From Fontibacterium sp038145245 (GTDB lineage Bacteria > Pseudomonadota > Alphaproteobacteria > Pelagibacterales > Pelagibacteraceae), in assembly GCA_038145245.1 (NCBI GenBank), contig JAYQPI010000022.1, forward strand, positions 1 to 13,581: 13,581 bases of DNA, given 5' to 3'. The position numbers and the translations under genes are program-made. The first letter of the stretch is position 1; each line of letters opens with the position of its first letter. Positions 12,785-13,581 of the stretch are shown one piece after another. Under the pieces are notes generated by a model. The model was given only the letters and a program-made list of their open reading frames with translations. It searched no databases and had not been told where the DNA came from.

Positions 12785-13581
12785 GTGATTATAGATGGAA
12801 AAAAGTTTGCTCAAAAATTAAAAAGTAAAATAAAAAGAGAAATTCAATCTTTAAGAAAGAAAAAAAGATTAACCCCGGGTCTTGCTGTTATTCTAATAGG
12901 GAATCATGCACCAAGCGAAATTTATGTTAGAAATAAACAAATCTCAGCAAAAGAAGTTGGGATTAATTCTAAAGTTTTAAGATTTAAAAGTTCAATTACT
13001 GAAAAAAAATTAATCTCAGTTATTCGAAAATTAAATAAAGATAAAAAAATTCACGGCATATTAGTGCAGTTACCTCTACCCAATCACATCGGTGGTCAAA
13101 AAATTATTGAAGAGATTGATGCAAAAAAAGATGTAGATGGCCTGCATCCAATAAACGTTGGAAATTTGTCTTCTGGAAAAGAGTCTTTAGTATCTTGTAC
13201 TCCCCTTGGATGTTATTTGATGATTAAGAGTGTTAAGAAAAATTTAACAGGGCTTAATGCCCTTATTATTGGCAGATCTAATTTAAACGGTAAACCTATG
13301 GCTCAATTATTATTAAAAGAAGATTGTACTGTTACTATTAGTCATTCAAAGACAAAGAATCTAAAAGAATTATGTAGGAGAGCTGACATTATTGTTGCAG
13401 CAGTGGGTAGGGCAAATTTAGTTAAAGGTAATTGGGTAAAAAAAGGAGCAATTGTAATTGATGTGGGTATCAATAGAGTTAAAAAAAATAAAGATTATAA
13501 AATAGTAGGTGACGTTGATTTTAAATCTGTGGTTAAAAAAGCAAAAGTTATTACACCAGTTCCAGGAGGTGTTGGTCCTGT
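12785..13581 (+). CDS. folD: Bifunctional methylenetetrahydrofolate dehydrogenase / methenyltetrahydrofolate cyclohydrolase, 3' end outside window
   Basis: FolD converts 5,10-methylene-THF to 10-formyl-THF, the donor used by PurH. The visible 265 codons carry the whole family pattern: VIIDGKKFAQKLK at the N-terminus, SEIYVRNK at about 44-51 with the catalytic Tyr47 and Lys51, HGILVQLPLP near 96-105, KDVDGLHPINVGNL near 119-132, SCTPLGC, the nucleotide-binding IIGRSNLNGKPMAQLL, VIDVGINR, GDVDF and TPVPGGVGP just before the edge. About 20-25 residues should be missing at the C-terminus, judging from the usual 285-290. The start is GTG, with AAGGA at 12771-12775 nine bases upstream; this puts the first conserved residues at the expected place. 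It is 14 bases after hemD. The GRSNLNG form differs mildly from the common GRSxIVG but should still bind the cofactor. Confidence 0.95.
   Translation, partial: MIIDGKKFAQKLKSKIKREIQSLRKKKRLTPGLAVILIGNHAPSEIYVRNKQISAKEVGINSKVLRFKSSITEKKLISVIRKLNKDKKIHGILVQLPLPNHIGGQKIIEEIDAKKDVDGLHPINVGNLSSGKESLVSCTPLGCYLMIKSVKKNLTGLNALIIGRSNLNGKPMAQLLLKEDCTVTISHSKTKNLKELCRRADIIVAAVGRANLVKGNWVKKGAIVIDVGINRVKKNKDYKIVGDVDFKSVVKKAKVITPVPGGVGP

Noticed and set aside
1..13581. CRISPR arrays, tRNA or rRNA genes, insertion sequences, phage or defence genes.
   Set aside because: No regularly spaced repeats, RNA-like conserved cores, transposase or nuclease signatures were found on reading either strand.

Overview
This window looks like ordinary, tightly packed chromosome from a very AT-rich, streamlined alphaproteobacterium, most plausibly a SAR11 (Pelagibacterales) member or a close analogue. 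The evidence is the strong A/T bias, lysine- and isoleucine-rich proteins, gaps never longer than about 100 bases, frequent non-ATG starts, and gene neighbourhoods typical of Alphaproteobacteria: purH beside a heparinase II/III-type protein, hemC divergent from tsaD with an EVE-domain gene downstream, and a small SDHAF4/DUF1674 protein. The lineage is inferred from composition and synteny, because no 16S or other marker gene lies in the window.

Layout. 1-147 (+) is the 3' end of a pterin carbinolamine dehydratase. 137-4030 (-) is a compact run rpe > heparinase II/III-like > purH. 4073-6622 (-) is a membrane block: the small (DUF4212) and large subunits of a VC_2705-type sodium:solute symporter, a strong hairpin, and a small YggT-like membrane protein. 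6716-7519 (+) holds a conserved protein of unknown function and a 55-residue succinate dehydrogenase assembly factor. 7521-11061 (-) is tsaD > EVE-domain protein > acs. 11138 to the end (+) is hemC > hemD > folD, with folD cut by the window edge.

How the genes fit together. Most are housekeeping: purine synthesis (purH), one-carbon folate metabolism (folD, which makes the 10-formyl-THF used by PurH), pentose phosphate interconversion (rpe), tRNA t6A modification (tsaD) and tetrapyrrole synthesis (hemC, hemD). The middle of the window suggests a small-carboxylate theme: a sodium symporter of the acetate-permease superfamily, acetyl-CoA synthetase, and an assembly factor for the TCA enzyme succinate dehydrogenase lie within about 5 kb. 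That grouping is an inference from neighbourhood, not proof of substrate.

There are no RNA genes, insertion sequences, CRISPR arrays, phage genes or defence genes that I can see. The longest gene-free stretches are 9893-9987, 6623-6715, 11062-11137 and 4430-4490; each is described below. I found no clearly new biological system. The observations most worth a second look are an EF-hand-like loop in the symporter, the hairpin behind the symporter, a possibly leaderless promoter on the EVE gene, a duplicated start context at hemC, and the unassigned 210-residue protein.
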